From: Gavia stellata
Taxonomy: Eukaryota; Chordata; Aves; Gaviiformes; Gaviidae
Direction of reading: 5' to 3'
Assembly (NCBI RefSeq): GCF_030936135.1
Contig: NC_082603.1
Location: 16,894,880-16,958,879, forward strand
DNA: 64,000 nucleotides
Each line of letters opens with the position of its first letter. The stretch's first letter is position 1. The notes beneath the pieces were generated by a model, which saw only the letters and a list, made by a program, of their open reading frames with translations, did no database searches and was not told the DNA's origin. This document shows positions 24,201-33,300 of this stretch, piece by piece. Both the position numbers and the translations under genes were made by a program.

Positions 24201-26983
24201 CACTTTACTCAGTTAACCTCAAGCAGCAGATACACTACCAGTCCTCTTCCAGACTATCTAGATTGCAAGTGAAATTCTTCTCCATAGGGATAAGTAAATA
24301 AATTTAGGACAGCCTAAATTTAGGCTAATTTAGGACTCTCAACTTCTTCCTCTTCCTGAAGAGGCAGAAAGAAACACAACACAGAAATTAGAGGCTACAC
24401 TAGGCCCTGGAGATTTTTATCATTACTGCACAAAGGTTTAGCACTTGTTATTATATGTCAGCATCATATACCACCACAACTATGCTGGAATATGCAAAGA
24501 TTTGGCACAATGTCAATCCTTTCCAAAAGTATGCTATAATTTACATTAGCAACAAAGCATTAAGAAATGAATGATACATGAACTAATGAGACTAAAGGAG
24601 GATGAGGCAATGGTAATAGCTGGATGCTTTTGTCTAGGCTGGTGGTATAGGCAACGTAGCTTACCTACTGCCTAGTCTTGATAGGTTGCATTCTGTAAGG
24701 CTCCTGGCAAGGTTTGCCTCACAGGGAACCATGGAGACAAGAATGAAGACCAGTAGGCAAAAACCATCCTCAGAAATAGCATTCAAGCAGCAGCACAGCT
24801 ATTATTGAAACAACTGAATGTTGGACATTAGCGTTTGGAATCTACGACCACAACACAGTACCACTAGTAAATAAGCCCTAAGCTGTGGCAGGACTCAAAA
24901 GCGTAAAGCAACACATACACACAAGTGGAACAATCAAGTTTGCAAGCATGGCACTTATTTTAGTAACTGCTTTTCTAATAGATTTGAGAATGCAAAATGG
25001 TTTGAGAGAAGATTACAGCAGCAAAGGATGAGGTATCAGAAAGACTGCAGTACAGATAGAGGAAAAGGGACAGATCGGGTCAGGCTATCTCAACTCCATT
25101 CAACTGCTGAATTAAGTGGAACATAATTCATAAATTTCCTCCACTTCCCAATTCTCACTAATCTTGTAATAGTGTTTGGTCCACCTAATACATATGAATC
25201 CCTCAAGATTTTTAACACTGTACCTAGCAAAATGGAAGATTCATATGAGAAGGACGCATTCCAAATATAGTCTTCAGCATTAAGGCTAACACTCACTTCT
25301 AGTATATTGACTTTCAAGCTAATAGATGCATTGCCATTGTCAAGTCCTGCAGAGCAATATCAGAAGTTTTGCAAGCAAAACAGTTTATGGGGACAACCCA
25401 GGACCCACATTATATTTGTTTCAGGGATAGGGAGATTCTCTGGACAAGTTCTAGCCTGCTTCTGTCAACTGAATGCTACTAGCAGTGGGAATAAAATAAA
25501 TGCACTTCAAAACTACACTGGACTTACATCTACATTTGAAGATGTGTTCCGATCTGAATGTAACCTAGTTTGTGTGCTCCAAGATCACTCCTCAATAAAG
25601 ACAGAGCAAAGTAAGTGTAGACAACTGGGAGATTTACTTTAAAATAATACTCTTGATCTGAACTAAAACGTAGATGCTCCCAGAACATCTGTGTGGCCTA
25701 GTCTTTCTTACAAACACCATTATAATACATTAAGTGTGAAATCTTGCACTACAGTGTCAGTAACTCTCCCAGCACATCATTTTTATGCCTTTTATGCCTT
25801 TCTGTATAGCTTTTCTCCTTTTTTTTTTTTTTTTACAACAGTATTTCACTAAATTAAGCAGATATACCTGAAAAATATCATCCCTCCCTACAAGTTAGAT
25901 AGAAGAGTAACTCTCAGCCATAGTTTGGGATCTTGTTGCTTCTACTCTCATGCACACAATGTAAGGTAGCAAATGTATGAATCGTCAGCAGCATATCAAT
26001 TCCTTACAAGTTATATGACAAAGTTACCTAACTTCATGAAGCTCTTAAAGATATCATATGTATGAAAGGAATTAGGTAAAATAAAACTGGATCGTTGCTT
26101 AATCACAGGTATGTTATTACTTAAGTCTGTTAAGTAAGTCCATTTCACCATCAAGATCTAGCACCAGGATAAGTTTGTAGCAACTACACAATATCTAACT
26201 GTACTACTGTAACATACCAGGTCTTCAGCATATGGTCCATAATCTACAGCCACAAATATGCTAAAATCATGAAAGGTTTATTCTTCATCTGCCACACTTT
26301 ATGGTACCCGAGTGCTTCATAGGAGATTAACAAATACACACCCTAGCACATGTATACCAGTAACGCATCCTCATAGGTGACATAACCAGAAATTACCTCT
26401 TTGACATTGTTATCCGTGTACCTTACTGCCACATGGCAGCATTAAAAAAACAGCTGGGGTCCATTATTTGCCCACGCAGATAGGGCATCCTAGGACACCC
26501 CTAGAAATCAACTGCTTGTTAATATTAGTTCACAGTCAGGAAAATGGAGAAAAGTAATATAATTTGGGTAACAAGGTGGCGGTGGTTGGATACTCGCAAG
26601 GGCGGCATCGACTGCACCTCAGGGGAGGCAGGAGAGGGAAGCAGCCTGGCCCCCCTCCACGGGAGCCACCTGCCCGGCAGGAGGGTGGCGGCAGCAGCGC
26701 CCCGCACCAGCAGGGACGCGGGCTGCCCCGCCGCCAGGCCGAGAGCCGATGAGGGCGACCACGGCACCCGCTTGCCTCGGCCTCCCGGCGCTCGCCGCCG
26801 GCGTCCCTCCCGCCCCAGGCCTGGCCCCCGGCCCCGCCGCTCGCCTCCCCCGGCCCTCCGCGCTCACCCGTGCTGGGCTGCCGCCCGCCGCTTGTTGAGC
26901 AGGCAGAGAAGCGCGCAGGCGGCGGCGGTGGCCCCGGCGATAGCGGAGTGGCGCACGGTGAGGTACTTGCTGTAGGCGGCCAT
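167..26983 (-). CDS. ABCD3: ABCD3 (PMP70), peroxisomal ABC half-transporter, exons 1-15 of the gene; 3' part outside the window
   Basis: ABCD3 is a half-size ABC transporter of the peroxisomal membrane. It dimerises and imports branched-chain and long-chain acyl-CoAs and bile-acid intermediates for beta-oxidation (family knowledge). Fifteen exons are read on the minus strand: 26983-26868, 12748-12712, 10354-10256, 8654-8566, 7770-7701, 5561-5464, 4801-4678, 3719-3663, 2447-2305, 1943-1874, 1419-1350, 1223-1126, 1047-956, 403-315 and 239-167. Together they give 1,325 coding bases, or 441 codons plus two bases, with all GT-AG boundaries and all phases consistent. The mammalian protein is about 659 residues, so the nucleotide-binding domain with its Walker motifs lies past base 1. 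Visible family marks are NPDQ at residues 186-189 and the EAA-like motif EEIAFYNGN at 279-287. No internal stop or frameshift is seen, so the gene looks intact as far as it goes. Confidence 0.97.
315..403 (-). CDS. ABCD3: ABCD3 exon 14 (residues 388-418)
   Basis: The exon encodes [20 protein letters not shown] and then QRTMVSQEK, with one base of residue 418. The donor is GTAGCT, weaker than the GTAAGT used by many other introns of this gene. The intron that follows is only 75 bases long. Confidence 0.95.
956..1047 (-). CDS. ABCD3: ABCD3 exon 13 (residues 358-388)
   Basis: The exon encodes [20 protein letters not shown] and then [10 protein letters not shown] plus two bases of Gly388. This helix links the membrane domain to the nucleotide-binding domain. 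It is 92 bases with donor GTAAGC. It is separated from exon 12 by only 78 bases. Confidence 0.96.
1126..1223 (-). CDS. ABCD3: ABCD3 exon 12 (residues 325-357)
   Basis: The exon encodes [20 protein letters not shown] and then a segment ending THAELLE. This is the last transmembrane region, with the luminal loop after Pro. It is 98 bases with acceptor TGCAG and donor GTAAAT. Confidence 0.96.
1350..1419 (-). CDS. ABCD3: ABCD3 exon 11 (residues 302-325)
   Basis: The exon encodes [20 protein letters not shown] and then IAK, with one base of Tyr325. It begins a late transmembrane helix. It is 70 bases with acceptor ACCAG and donor GTAAGT. Confidence 0.96.
1874..1943 (-). CDS. ABCD3: ABCD3 exon 10 (residues 278-301, EAA-like motif)
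   Basis: The exon encodes [20 protein letters not shown] plus RKL. The EEIAFY segment at residues 279-284 is the core of the EAA-like loop. In ABCD proteins this loop couples the membrane helices to the nucleotide-binding domain, and its counterpart in ABCD1 is a disease-mutation site. It is 70 bases with donor GTAAGT. Confidence 0.97.
2305..2447 (-). CDS. ABCD3: ABCD3 exon 9 (residues 231-278)
   Basis: This 143-base exon encodes [19 protein letters not shown], then [20 protein letters not shown] and RLITN. It covers a transmembrane helix and the long coupling helix before the EAA-like motif. It ends in phase 2 within Ser278, with donor GTATAG. Confidence 0.97.
3227..3246 (+). repeat. (GGGA)5 microsatellite
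   Basis: GGAG units are tandemly repeated directly after a G-rich stretch, inside ABCD3 intron 8. It is purine-rich on the plus strand and therefore pyrimidine-rich in the transcript. Confidence 0.85.
3663..3719 (-). CDS. ABCD3: ABCD3 exon 8 (residues 212-230)
   Basis: This 57-base exon is symmetric (phase 0 at both ends) and encodes [19 protein letters not shown], part of a transmembrane helix. The acceptor is TTACAG and the donor GTAAAT. Confidence 0.96.
4678..4801 (-). CDS. ABCD3: ABCD3 exon 7 (residues 170-211, NPDQ motif)
   Basis: The exon encodes [19 protein letters not shown] and then a segment ending in [12 protein letters not shown] at residues 186-189 is the conserved Asn-x-Asp-Gln motif of peroxisomal ABCD transporters. 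It is 124 bases with donor GTAAGT and leaves phase 0. Confidence 0.97.
5464..5561 (-). CDS. ABCD3: ABCD3 exon 6 (residues 138-170)
   Basis: The exon starts [20 protein letters not shown] and ends RYLYEEYL plus two bases of Lys170. This is the transmembrane 2 region and the following cytosolic helix of the ABCD fold. It is 98 bases, with acceptor TTTTAG and donor GTAAGT. Confidence 0.96.
5562..6243 (-). other. ABCD3 intron 5, part downstream of the CR1 in transcript order
   Basis: This is AT-rich sequence between the CR1 3' end and the exon 6 acceptor. No gene or known repeat is seen. Confidence 0.7.
6244..7552 (-). mobile_element. CR1 LINE, 5'-truncated, in ABCD3 intron 5
   Basis: The minus strand of this segment gives the second half of the CR1 ORF2 reverse transcriptase. 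It reads from [16 protein letters not shown] through [29 protein letters not shown] and [11 protein letters not shown] to an end with [10 protein letters not shown]. The plus-strand left edge carries two TCATAGAAT units, the typical avian CR1 3' end. It is decayed. The frame shifts after FDTVPH, a stop follows NPKHK, about nine codons are missing before SVTSRSREV, and the catalytic FADD is FADN. The 5' boundary near 7552 is approximate. It lies in the same orientation as ABCD3 transcription. Confidence 0.95.
7701..7770 (-). CDS. ABCD3: ABCD3 exon 5 (residues 114-137)
   Basis: The exon encodes [20 protein letters not shown] plus MPA. One base completes Ser114. It is 70 bases and leaves phase 0, with donor GTAAGT. 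The residue after Met-Pro is Ala, where I recall Leu in mammals. The 5' end of a CR1 copy lies about 150 bases downstream in the next intron. Confidence 0.95.
7771..8565 (-). other. ABCD3 intron 4
   Basis: This 795-base AT-rich intron contains a poly-A run near 8360. Nothing else is recognised. Confidence 0.75.
8566..8654 (-). CDS. ABCD3: ABCD3 exon 4 (residues 85-114, TM1)
   Basis: The exon encodes [18 protein letters not shown] and then WMIQNG. This is the first clear membrane segment of the ABCD family. It is 89 bases long and ends in phase 2 inside Ser114. The donor is GTATCT and the acceptor TAG. Confidence 0.96.
8965..9490 (-). mobile_element. Old CR1 LINE fragment in ABCD3 intron 3
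   Basis: In the minus orientation the segment resembles CR1 reverse-transcriptase and 3' sequence. The plus-strand left end reads like the CR1 3' tail (TTGCAAGGGACATCTGAAGG, then TCACCTACTCCAACTCCCC). Further right, the minus strand resembles the region around the DFSKAFD motif. It is heavily mutated, lacks a clean terminal repeat, and both edges are approximate. Confidence 0.8.
10256..10354 (-). CDS. ABCD3: ABCD3 exon 3 (residues 52-84)
   Basis: The exon is 99 bases (33 codons) and in phase 0 at both ends. It encodes a Lys-rich start ([11 protein letters not shown]) followed by the conserved [13 protein letters not shown], which leads into the first transmembrane segment. The donor is GTAAGC. 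Confidence 0.97.
10355..12711 (-). other. ABCD3 intron 2
   Basis: The intron is 2,357 bases, AT-rich, with a T run near 11896. No mobile element, RNA gene or further exon is recognised. Confidence 0.7.
12712..12748 (-). CDS. ABCD3: ABCD3 exon 2 (residues 40-51)
   Basis: This is a 37-base micro-exon encoding [12 protein letters not shown]. Its first base completes Gly39 from exon 1. The acceptor is CTACAG and the donor GTAATT. The short peptide matches the corresponding basic and polar stretch of mammalian ABCD3, and the phase fits both neighbours. Confidence 0.95.
15008..15555 (-). mobile_element. Solo LTR of an avian endogenous retrovirus
   Basis: The segment matches a common avian LTR type. 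It is recognised from the plus-strand edge (TGTCGTGGTTTAACCCCAGC), the block TTGCTCACCACCTGCTGATC and the block CATCAGTGTGTTATCAACAT. Transcriptional orientation is minus, the same as ABCD3, because the U3-like part lies at the high-coordinate end. Length is about 548 bases. The 5-base flanks (tttat on the left, attat on the right) match at four of five positions, which suits a target-site duplication. No internal retroviral sequence is adjacent, so it is a solo LTR left by recombination. The usual TATA region is degraded. Confidence 0.88.
18226..18755 (+). mobile_element. Old CR1 LINE 3' fragment, antisense to ABCD3
   Basis: The plus strand follows the CR1 ORF2 3' end. It starts at a segment like the canonical QFWAP-YKKD part, continues through a sequence like [17 protein letters not shown], and finishes in the 3' UTR at CATTCTATGATTTG. 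Many indels and stops show that it is old. A T run follows at 18752. Edges are approximate. Confidence 0.87.
24301..24336. repeat. Perfect 16-bp palindrome between 10-bp direct repeats
   Basis: AGCCTAAATTTAGGCT at 24311-24326 equals its own reverse complement. It is flanked immediately on both sides by AATTTAGGAC (24301-24310 and 24327-24336). The arrangement is exact in the sequence. Its function, if any, is unknown. Confidence 0.9.
26868..26983 (-). CDS. ABCD3: ABCD3 exon 1, coding part (residues 1-39)
   Basis: The exon begins with [10 protein letters not shown] and ends in a Lys-Arg-Arg plus His-Gly segment, as in vertebrate ABCD3. The ATG at 26983-26981 has a near-ideal context, with G at -3 and G at +4. 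A hydrophobic Ala/Leu-rich stretch (about residues 14-29) is followed by basic residues; this N-terminal region binds PEX19 for peroxisome targeting in mammals. The donor GTGAGC follows and leaves phase 2. The 5' UTR limit cannot be fixed from sequence. Confidence 0.96.
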
Positions 26984-27008
26984 GGCGCGAGTGCAGCCGC
27001 GGAGCCCA

Positions 27009-27040
27009 GCCGAGCCGAGCCGAGCCGAGCCGAGCCGAGC
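27009..27040. repeat. (GCCGA)6 tandem repeat in the ABCD3 5' UTR or core promoter
   Basis: There are six full GCCGA units plus two bases, uninterrupted, 26 to 57 bases upstream of the ABCD3 ATG. The repeat probably lies in the 5' UTR or across the transcription start. The transcribed strand reads as TCGGC units. Confidence 0.95.
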
Positions 27041-27340
27041 AGGCGCGGGGAATGCCGGGAGGGGGGCGGGGCTCGCCCGGCCTCGCCTCCGCCGGCAGGA
27101 CGGCCCGCAGCGAGCGGCGCCGAGCTTCGAGGGGGGAGCGGCGGCGCGGGCAAGTTGTGCAACTGGGCCAGCGGTAATTAACGCTCCTTCCCCATCTCCC
27201 ACGCCAGCGGGCGGGCCCCCGCGCCGGGCGGTGGGGAACGGGTGAAAGGGAAGGGGCGTTTCCCGCTGCTCCAGCGAGGCCGGGCCTGCCGCCAGCTGTC
27301 CTCGGCTGGAGGTCGGGCTGAGGAGCCTCACGGCCAGGCC

Positions 27341-30300
27341 TCCCCTCGCCTCCCGGCCTCAGCCTACCTTTTAATTTTCTCTGTCATCCTCGACTTGCAC
27401 ATCCTGCCGTGTGGGGCTCCGGTCATTCGCTTCCACGGGGGGGGTGGTGTCTTTGTGTGGGTGTACAGTGTGATTTCTGCATGTGAACTACGAATGCCAT
27501 ATGAGTGCGAAGACAATACAAAATAAACCTTTAAGAGAGACTTTGATGTAAGTTTTGCCACACTGTATTTTTTTTTTCTAGGGCCATGAGAACTGCTGCC
27601 AAGATTGACTTTCAGACAGAGGATGGAATGAGTTTTCACCTGTGTAAGTCCAGGAAAACAATCCCTATCATGGGCAGAGCCACACCAAGTACAGTGGGAG
27701 ACACCAGCCAGCCTTCTCCTACAAAACCAGTTATACTCGCATAAGTGCTTTTTCCAGCAGAGTTAATAACAGTTTGCCAAGTCAAGCTATACCAGCAAAA
27801 ACACCTATGCCAGCATAACTGTATTTACACTGGATCTTCCCCTGTGGTCATATCCCTCAGAAAGATGCCTGATAATGTGTATGAAGTGGCTGTACTTTCT
27901 ACAGGAACTGGTCAGTTATATATTTAAAGCATGTATTGGTGCAATGGTTAACACTGAAATGACAAAACAATTTCTCTGGTCAAACTTCAATGTAGATCAA
28001 AATGTGGTTAGAATTCATGTACCTATTTTTAGTCTAAAAAAGGTTTTCATGCAGGCTTTTAAAAACATTTGAATACCTTTGAATGTTGTGCTTTTGTTAT
28101 TATAGAATAAGAGTGCGCACACAGATCAGTCCATTTATTGAGTATTCCTATTTCTTTCAAATACGTCTGCCTGGAGTAGCAGGGCTGAAGCTGCAGTTTG
28201 ATGAGAAATAATCTCTGTTTCTTCATTGTGAACCACTACATATACTTTTCTTTCTCACTCCCTCTCCCTGTCCTTGGTATCATCAGGCATTTTGGGGCAA
28301 GTTTACGTTTTGATGTAAAAACTGGAGTCTAAAAACATCAAATTGTTCACATTTTCTAGAGCACTAGAGTTAGGACTACTGAATCTAGTTCTCTGGCACT
28401 TGTTCTGTGACCTTGGACAAATCAGTAATATCCCTGCTGTAAAATATCTGCTGTACGTGGGTGTTTTGGGAAAAAAAATCATAAACTGTTTATAGTGTTT
28501 CCGATCCTCAGGAAAATATACAGCAGAATCACACAGTATTAATAAATTAATCCTGTTTTATAAGATGAACGTTTGTAAAAATATCTTGGGTTTTAAAATC
28601 TTTGTCTCTTTGGCAGTAGGTAAATGTGAGAACCTAAGAAGAGGTAATTTCTTCATCAAAGTAAACTTCTTACATTCAAATCATTACAAAAATGAAAATG
28701 TCTACAAGTTTTCAGATTTACTGAACCTTTAAACTGCAGTTTTGCTGCTACTTTTAATCTCAATATCCGTGCAGAGATCACGAGCGCTATGATATTACTA
28801 CGCATTTCTTTACAAGTCCTCTTCCCTCTTTAAGCTTAGGCTGGTTGTACCCTTCCACAGAACTAGCTATCTAATATAACCAAACTTTGTTTACATACAA
28901 TGTCCATCCGTTTAGGCCATGCTGACCTTTGGTGTTTGCATGACTGCATGACTTGCATTCTGCTATGTTTGTCTTCTGCAGTGTCCTTATCCCACTTTTT
29001 GAGGCTAGCCAACACCATGTCCTATTACATATTTTCTTTCTCTTCTAACTTGTCCTTAAATAATTTCACATATACCTATCATCTTCTAAGAAACTTTTCT
29101 CATGCATCCAGTCCTCCACTGTTTCTTCTACTGCTTCCACTCTTGTATGTTGCTTTTTTTCACAATAACTTTGTTGGCATGATTGATAAATGGGCACTTA
29201 GTTCAAAACACGAGGTTTTTATTGATCCATTATTTCATCAGTTTCCAACAACACTCACAGCTAAGCATATCCTTGATAAAATCAGCCACACTCATCAAAT
29301 GCTTTTGTGACAAAAGTTCCGTCTTTGTTCTGCAATTTGAGGTCTGCATTTCAATACTTTATACATTGCAGACGTTTTGTTTTCTTAGTATTCATGGTAC
29401 AAGTCATCTGTGAGAGTTTTCCAAGGTAGCAAATAACAGCAACATTAATTAAAATGTATCTCAAATGTAAAAGCTAAAGATGGAAAGGTAGCTTGGAAGA
29501 AAACAAGCGAAGAGTACCACGCCTGTCACCTGTATTAATAATAGTGTGTGTAGTTTCTCTGAAGAAGCAAGATCAAATTGACAACTGTGCTTTACCATGT
29601 GTCTATGGTATGGTTCAAACTTCTTACTAGCTATGTAAGAACATCTGTAGAAAGCAAGCTATTTAAACTAGAAAGTGCACTCTGGAAGACTGAAGCCTGT
29701 AGGAAGAAAAATGCATATTTACTATTAAAGCCTTAAAACCCGATAATGGACATCAGGAGACCTCATAACAACAAGTGTTAGGCTATGGTCCCGTGTCTGA
29801 AGTGTTAAGCGGAAGTATCTGCCTAAGCAGTTCTTCAATTTCACAATTAAAAAAAAATCTGCTTAATAAAAAGCAGTCATAAAATTGCTAAACAGTTCAG
29901 ATTCTCAAGTCATGTCCTCAATCAACCTTGATTTTAGTCAGTTGAGTTTTAAGGAGTGAGTCAAAGTCAGGAATATAAAAAACTGTTATGGAGTGAATAT
30001 TTTGTCCCACTAATAGTTATGTGAATACCTTTTTTTTAAACAGAGTCTAGGTTAACAAATAAGAAGATGCTCTGATTTGGTTTCTCTCAGAACAGGAAGA
30101 ACCTGTATTATTTGCTGTTGGCATTTGGCATACAACACCCAGCTTTATTCTGAGAACAACGTATCATCTAATAATTAAATGAAAAATCATGTTGTTATTG
30201 TAGGTCCAATGTAACATGTATTAATATCAGGGAGAGCAGTTTACAAATGTTGTGAAAGGTGGCAGAAGAATGAGATTAATTTAAGATGCAAACTGTACCA

Positions 30301-33300
30301 TGTATGTTAGTTAAGTTTGAAGGTAATTTGTATAGTGCTGGTCTCCATTCTGTAGACTTGCACTTGCTTAATTTTTAAGTCCATATCCATTCAGTAAGAT
30401 TGTTCACTTGTTTAATGTTAAGTACTATGATATTTGAAAACTTAATAACTAGTGGAGCAAGAAGGACAGTTCCCAGGGATTGATGTGGTCTCTTTTGTGA
30501 AATCTGTGTTATCTTTTAAGTGTATCTCTTAGTTGTAGAATTCAGCATGGTCTGCAGGTAAATTAATGAACTGCTCTATTAATGCAGTCATCAGCATCAA
30601 GTGATAAGGTTTTGTCAATCTACTGAAGTGCTATACCAGAGTATTAGTTTGTTGCTTGATTTTTAACAGAAGGAAATTACACATCTGAGTTGAGCTACAT
30701 TTAATTATGTATCAGTTCATATATGTGTGTATATGAATAACGATACAGACTGTTCTCAATGACAACCTCATCAATACAGCTAATATCAACCAAGTGGAAT
30801 CATTATATGTTTAGTCACTTCACATAACTTGAAACTCCAGTGTGGATGAAGTAGTGTGGATATGGTATCAGCCACTCAAAACCCGTAAGCCTCCACCTCC
30901 ATGAAAAATATGCTGATTATAACACAGGTTTGTTCTTTAGAGTGGGGCCTACAGGTTGAAATTGAAATGGACATAAACTTTCTTTGATCTGCAGAACAGA
31001 GAGAGAAAACATGCTTGCATTTCTTTGTACCTCCTGTTTTCTTTTCTTGTTCTTGACCTTTTCTTACCCAGCTCCTGCATGCTTCTCAGATGATTGGGAT
31101 GTTACTGGAACTTAAGATGTGGGAAGGTACTCTTTCTGAGCAGAAAGTAAAATTTGGGAATAATGTGGGGAGAAGAAGATAAGGGGTATATAGGAAAAAT
31201 AATGCTTAGAGAGCTTAGAATGTACAGAGCATTGGCTTTTAAAAATATTGATGCTTGCAAACTTTCTGTGCCATTACTGCCTTACTTCCCCACCGTATGG
31301 GGATAGGAGTACTTGTCCTAATCTTTATTAATTGACACCATAACCCACAAGAGCATAATTGCTACACACAAGTCTACTTTCTGCATTTCCTTGATTTCTG
31401 ACCACATTTTTTGCTCCATATACCTGCTTTTTTAATGTGACTGTGATCTATCCTCTTTAAAAACAACTCTTACCTCCACTTAATACCTCATGCCTTTCCA
31501 AAATACAAGATGACAGATAATTTTTTATAAGCACAGCTCATAAATTTAAAAGTCCAGGTGAAAATGTAGAAGTACATAGGAATTACCAGTATAAGACCGG
31601 ACTCAGAAATTATTTGGTCTCCTGTCTGTACATGGATAGTACCAGATATTCTAAAAGACAGTATAGACTCCACACATCTGCTTTCATAGTGGATCTTAGT
31701 CTTAATTTCAAACATTTACACACTGACTTAGTTCTAAAGTATGGTGTTTGACATCCATTCTAATTTTTGTTGTCATTAAGTATTATAATTACTCATACTC
31801 TGCTGGTCCAGAAAATGCACCTAATATTTCAGGTAAGAGCAAACCACTGATTTGTAGTAAGAATTCTGTTTTATTTTACTTACTGTTCTCATTTGCTTTT
31901 CCTGTTAGTTCGTTTCTGGTTTTGACTGTTTTACAGAAAGATGTCTTCACTGAGCTGTCCATATTGATGCTTAGAATGCTGATATTCCTTTCATGAGTCA
32001 GTATCATTGGACGATCTGTGTGAAATAAATACAGAATTAGATTTTTCCTCCAAAATGCAGTACTCTGCATTTCTTAACAGTGTCAGTTAGCATTTTGTGC
32101 TTCACTTGCCTATGTTCTTTGGACTAGGTGAGTGGGTAGAAAAATGGTAACTGAAACTAAATGTTCCTGTTTAGCTTGTTCAGTTTTTTACTGAAGTGAA
32201 TCACAGCTCAGTTTAGTCTTGACACCTTTTGGTGATCTGAAAGCCAAGGTGTGTCACGGCTCAACATTTATTTCTAGCTTATCTCAAATATTGTATTGTT
32301 TTATGTTTTATTAGATACATAAAATAGAAGACAAGAAGTCATTGGTGTTAACTTCCTATCGTACTTAGAATAATGCTTGGTTAAAAAGCTGCTCCCCTTT
32401 TCATGAAAAAGTGAGAAACTGAAGGAAGTTTTTAAGGAACATTTTTCCTGAAAAGGCCTTTTTGAACAGTATAATGGATCTTTGCAAAGTCCGGGTGTCA
32501 AGTTTGATATCTGAATTCAGTAATTTAAACAAAAGCATTTAAAATAGGTTTAAAACTAATTCCTTTTTCCTAGGTAGAGCTGTAATTCTTTTATTGAGAT
32601 TGCCCCACAATTCCCTTATATGTAGTGCTTTTCAGCTGTTTGTATCTTTGCTGATTTATAATGATGCAATCTGAAAGTTGGCAGAAATTTTCTGCCTCAG
32701 CTTGGGTATTATTTTCTTTAATAAAAGGTGTCATGCCAGTGTGGTCCAATTATTTCTGAGAATGAAGCAATAGAAAAGTAAATTACTTTCAATATATTAA
32801 GAAAATGTAACAAGCTTTTAGATCATTGTGCTTTATCACCATGCTTTGCAATGCAGACTCATATTTGTCAGGGACTAGCTTATACGAGAGAGACATAACT
32901 TTTGAAAAACTGTGTCATCATCACTGTTTATGCTATGGTTCCTTCTTATTCCAGGTAATGATGCTTGAATTGTTACAAACACTCAAAAAGGAATCGTATC
33001 CCTCTCTCATACTCAGTCAAGAGGTATCAGACATTAGGTTTAAATCATAATAACTCATCAGACCCATCTTTCTGTTTTCCAGGAGCTATGGCCACAAATA
33101 TATATCATGATGATGTGTTCTTTAAACAAAGTATAATTTGTTTTTAACATTGGTAATGTAGAAAGGATGCTAATGTAACAGAACAAGGATTTTAATACAT
33201 TCTGTGTGCAGATCTATTTGCCTAATTAATCACTGTGAAAGATCAGTAGACTCTGCAGAACTCTTCTCCCTGTTGGCATATTCCTGGAAATTACCGTCTC

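Larger units (their letters stand above)
12749..26867 (-). other. ABCD3 intron 1 (14.1 kb)
   Basis: This is the longest intron of the gene. It contains a solo LTR at 15008-15555, a CR1 fragment at 18226-18755, and a palindrome flanked by direct repeats at 24301-24336, plus homopolymer runs at about 16796, 22447 and 25820. The remainder is AT-rich sequence where open frames are short and show no family resemblance. Confidence 0.85.
26600..27340 (-). promoter_or_regulatory. CpG island and promoter of ABCD3
   Basis: GC content and CpG density rise sharply here against an AT-rich background, and the block spans ABCD3 exon 1. A GC box (GGGGGCGGGG) lies at about 27062-27071, some 80-90 bases upstream of the ATG. 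No TATA box is seen, which fits a housekeeping-type promoter. Whether it also fires to the plus side cannot be told from sequence. Confidence 0.85.

Noticed and set aside
26536-27331. Open frames across the ABCD3 CpG island other than exon 1.
   Set aside because: These are the same GC-driven artefact. Only the frame starting at 26983 matches a known protein and ends at a proper donor.
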